NCBI GenBank assembly: GCA_028710415.1
Contig: JAQTUE010000001.1
Coordinates: forward strand, 62,001 to 126,000
Direction of reading: 5' to 3'
Source: Paludibacter sp.
GTDB taxonomy: Bacteria > Bacteroidota > Bacteroidia > Bacteroidales > Paludibacteraceae
Length of the DNA: 64,000 nt
Within the stretch, counting starts at the first letter, position 1. Each line of letters opens with the position of its first letter. The position numbers and the translations under genes were made by a program. The notes under the pieces are model-generated. The model ran no database searches, was not told where the DNA came from, and saw only the letters and a program-made list of their open reading frames with translations. Below, piece after piece: positions 62,739 through 64,000 of this stretch.

Positions 62739-64000
62739 TATTTACTCATTATCATTTCCACAAATTCCCTGACACAGCCTTCTCCTCCTTTTTTCTTCAT
62801 TTGAATAATCCCGGGGATATTTTTTATGGCATCCAATGCATCTGACGGGCAGGCTGCAATACCAACTGCTGAAAGCAATTCAAAACAATTCACATCATCA
62901 CCGATATAAGCAACATTGGCAAGTGAAATGCCTTCTTTCTCACATATTTCTTTTACCGATGCAAGTTTTCCCCCTTCGCGTTTGCCCTGGTATAAATAAT
63001 CCAGCTTCAACTTCTGGAAACGGCGCTCCACTAATTTTGTATCTTCGGATGTTATTATGCCGGTTTTAATTCCTTTTTGGCGTATCAGTTGCAGTCCCAT
63101 TCCATCATGCGTGTTGAATTTCTTCAACTCATCACCTGCTTCTGAATAGTACATGCCGGCATCAGTTAATACCCCATCCACGTCTGTAAGTAAGAGTTTG
63201 ATGTTTGATGTTTGATGTTCCGCGTTTTGCGTTCCGCGTTCCGTGTTCTGTGTTCCGCGTTCTGTGTTCCGTGTTTCGGGGATATATTCGTTTGATATAT
63301 TTTTTGTGATATTATCGATTGCAATGGCTTGTTGTAGTGTCTCACGAATGCCGGATAAATACAGTTGGTTCGGTCCATCTGAGAATGCATGTTCCGGATC
63401 GGGATGTACTTCGGCAAATATAGCATCAACTCCTATTGCCAAAGCTGCACGCATCAGGTAAGGTACCATTTCACGGTTGCCACCGGTTGTCGTGCCTTGT
63501 CCGCCTGGTTTCTGAACAGAGTGAGTTGCATCAAACACAACCGGGAAGCCATAACTTCTCATTTCAACCAGTCCGGTCATGTCTACCACCAGGTTGTTAT
63601 ACCCGAAGCTTGAACCGCGTTCGCAAAGCAATATATTTTCATTCCCCGAATCGCGTAATTTGTCGATGACATTTTTCATGTCCCAGGGAGCCATAAACTG
63701 TCCTTTTTTTACGTTGACAATTTTACCTGTCTTTGCTGCTGCTACCAGTAAGTCTGTCTGACGGGACAGGAAGGCAGGGATTTGTAGCATGTCAGCTACT
63801 TTGGCCACTTCGGCACATTGCCAGGTTTCGTGGACATCAGTTACGATCGGGAGGTTTAATTCTGTCTTCACGCGTTGCAATATCTGCAGGCCACGTTCCA
63901 GCCCGACACCGCGTGGTGACTTGACTGATGACCGGTTGGCTTTGTCGAAAGACGATTTGAAGATTAAATGGATATGCAGTTCTTCGCAAATGTCTTTCAA
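62735..64000 (-). CDS. kdsA/kdsC: KdsA-KdsC fusion: Kdo-8-phosphate synthase and phosphatase, 5' end cut
   Basis: The frame is open to the right edge; TTG at 64000 is not a start, and about 35 KdsA residues are missing. Visible residues 1-233 are KdsA ([54 protein letters not shown]), which condenses arabinose-5-phosphate and PEP. Residues about 235-267 form a repetitive linker with a 7-residue period ([21 protein letters not shown]). Residues 268-421 are KdsC, a HAD phosphatase with [11 protein letters not shown] (D273, D275) and [11 protein letters not shown]. The two activities are successive Kdo steps, so the fusion makes sense, and kdsD overlaps it by 4 nt. The linker DNA is a 7-bp tandem repeat. 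A simple assembly error is unlikely because the frame is kept over 84 bp. Confidence 0.92.
   Translation of the reverse strand: MKDICEELHIHLIFKSSFDKANRSSVKSPRGVGLERGLQILQRVKTELNLPIVTDVHETWQCAEVAKVADMLQIPAFLSRQTDLLVAAAKTGKIVNVKKGQFMAPWDMKNVIDKLRDSGNENILLCERGSSFGYNNLVVDMTGLVEMRSYGFPVVFDATHSVQKPGGQGTTTGGNREMVPYLMRAALAIGVDAIFAEVHPDPEHAFSDGPNQLYLSGIRETLQQAIAIDNITKNISNEYIPETRNTERGTQNTERGTQNAEHQTSNIKLLLTDVDGVLTDAGMYYSEAGDELKKFNTHDGMGLQLIRQKGIKTGIITSEDTKLVERRFQKLKLDYLYQGKREGGKLASVKEICEKEGISLANVAYIGDDVNCFELLSAVGIAACPSDALDAIKNIPGIIQMKKKGGEGCVREFVEMIMSKY
63196..63279. repeat. Twelve-copy heptamer repeat inside the kdsA-kdsC linker
   Basis: Plus-strand units are GTTTGAT (x3), GTTCCGC, GTTTTGC, GTTCCGC, GTTCCGT, GTTCTGT, GTTCCGC, GTTCTGT, GTTCCGT and GTTTCGG: 12 units, 84 bp, exactly 28 codons. 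Three units make one 7-residue peptide period. Confidence 0.95.

Overview
The window looks like a chromosomal segment of a Bacteroidota bacterium, most likely class Bacteroidia. The evidence is the RpoB/RpoC sequences, a PorX/PorW pair (type IX secretion regulators), a Bacteroides-type transcarbamylase for arginine synthesis, a glutaminyl cyclase lipoprotein, TonB-plug and SusC-like exported proteins, and many promoters of the Bacteroidetes form TTG-N19-TAnnTTTG in place of a sigma70-type -35/-10.

Region 1 (1-16.2 kb, minus strand) is housekeeping. The first codons of mutL touch the left edge, followed by a mannose-1-phosphate guanylyltransferase. Then comes the large ribosomal/transcription block, read right to left: rpsU, a XerC/D-type recombinase, hpf, tRNA-Thr(TGT), tRNA-Tyr, tRNA-Gly, tRNA-Thr(GGT), tuf, tRNA-Trp, secE, nusG, rplK, rplA, rplJ, rplL, rpoB, rpoC. 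Stem-loops lie in the rplL-rpoB and rpoB-rpoC gaps.

Region 2 (16.4-24.4 kb) is accessory and partly decayed: an acetyltransferase, a GT39 glycosyltransferase broken by an in-frame TGA, a DUF3788 protein, a RelE-type toxin-antitoxin pair, a small exported protein broken by an in-frame TAG, a TPR-membrane-HTH regulator and a sirtuin without zinc cysteines. Region 3 (24.4-36 kb) holds small metabolic and exported genes, a cold-shock gene, a macroglobulin/TonB-plug protein, and a tightly coupled putative lipoprotein + radical SAM/SPASM pair, the best candidate here for an uncharacterised modification system.

Region 4 (34.3-38 kb) is an acyl-CoA dehydrogenase/EtfAB cluster, followed by a 1.7-kb gene desert with an orphan terminator and a GC-rich repeat. 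Region 5 (39.8-48.2 kb) holds glutaminyl cyclase, proB and proA separated by a HEPN/MNT module and ExbB/ExbD, an RRM protein and a CPBP protease. Region 6 (48.4-57.9 kb) holds porW-porX directly upstream of argF', apt, argB, an esterase and an ArgE-like deacylase; Pro90 in the transcarbamylase points to succinylated rather than acetylated arginine intermediates. Region 7 (58-64 kb, minus strand) is a Kdo operon: a KdsA-KdsC fusion cut by the right edge, KdsD, a radical SAM protein and a SNF2 helicase.

A recurring theme is a set of degenerate tandem repeats with a 7-bp period at seven loci, mostly starting at or just after stop codons. One 84-bp array (12 heptamers, so frame-neutral) lies inside a gene and forms the KdsA-KdsC linker. 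Arrays with 8-, 11-, 12- and 29-bp periods also occur between genes.
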